Positions 36,232 through 36,378 of a DNA stretch of 36,378 nucleotides are shown here, piece after piece (the first letter of the stretch is position 1; every line of letters begins with the position of its first letter). This stretch comes from Dipetalonema caudispina. Its lineage: Eukaryota > Nematoda > Chromadorea > Rhabditida > Onchocercidae. Both the position numbers and the translations under genes were made by a program. Under the pieces are notes generated by a model, which was given only the letters and a program-made list of their open reading frames with translations, had not been told where the DNA came from and searched no databases. The stretch is taken from assembly GCA_013365325.1 (NCBI GenBank), contig JABVXV010000476.1, forward strand, positions 1 to 36,378, given 5' to 3'.

Positions 36232-36378
<147 letters not shown>

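Overview
The window looks like a piece of an A+T-rich nematode genome, most plausibly a filarial or other clade III parasite. The reasons are split genes with short exons, introns ending in TTTCAG or TTTTAG type acceptors, many A/T homopolymers and microsatellites, and several genes whose start codon lies just after a poly-T/CAG acceptor, as expected for spliced-leader trans-splicing. The lineage is inferred from style; no species-specific marker was seen. Both ends run into ATT/TAA triplet microsatellites, so the window may be a contig that broke at repeats.

Layout. (1) 1-1827: repeat and A/T-rich DNA. (2) 1869-3162, plus: a small CDC42-effector (SPEC/CDC42SE) gene with a clear CRIB motif. 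(3) 5483-6362, minus: a DUF167/UPF0235 (C15orf40-like) gene, head to head with (4) 7301-10908, plus: an eight-exon helical protein, possibly perilipin-like, followed directly by a perfect 18-bp hairpin. (5) 12611-13533, minus: IER3IP1/Yos1, complete at 82 residues. (6) 14789-18253, minus: MAEA/Gid9, the CTLH E3 ligase subunit, nine exons and 408 residues. (7) 20253-23635, plus: a divergent rhodopsin-type seven-helix receptor of 338 residues in six exons. (8) 25702-34930, minus: a very large gene whose 3' two thirds of exons encode an animal-type transglutaminase and whose first two exons encode a long polar tail. (9) 34931-36378: A/T-rich DNA, a GT microsatellite and the terminal TAA repeat.

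The most interesting object is gene 8. All exon phases close in my model (about 1,479 residues, 16 exons). It carries the Transglut_N, catalytic core and two C-terminal beta-barrel regions in the right order, with the catalytic His and Asp at normal spacing, but the nucleophile Cys is a Ser (Y-G-Q-S-W-C in place of Y-G-Q-C-W). This resembles the logic of erythrocyte band 4.2, a scaffold derived from a transglutaminase. It is notable because, as far as I know, C. elegans lacks animal-type transglutaminases and the described filarial enzymes are protein disulfide isomerase-like. The N-terminal tail has a Cys cluster reminiscent of the palmitoylated one in keratinocyte transglutaminase TGM1. One intron of this gene also carries a 127-bp duplication and a 22-bp inverted repeat that would pair across the 3' splice site of the His/Asp exon.

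The genes do not form an obvious pathway. They are a typical mix of housekeeping genes (secretory pathway, ubiquitin ligase, small GTPase effector) with one receptor and one unusual structural protein. Exon junctions were derived by hand from frame, phase, splice signals and family alignment from memory; no database search was possible.
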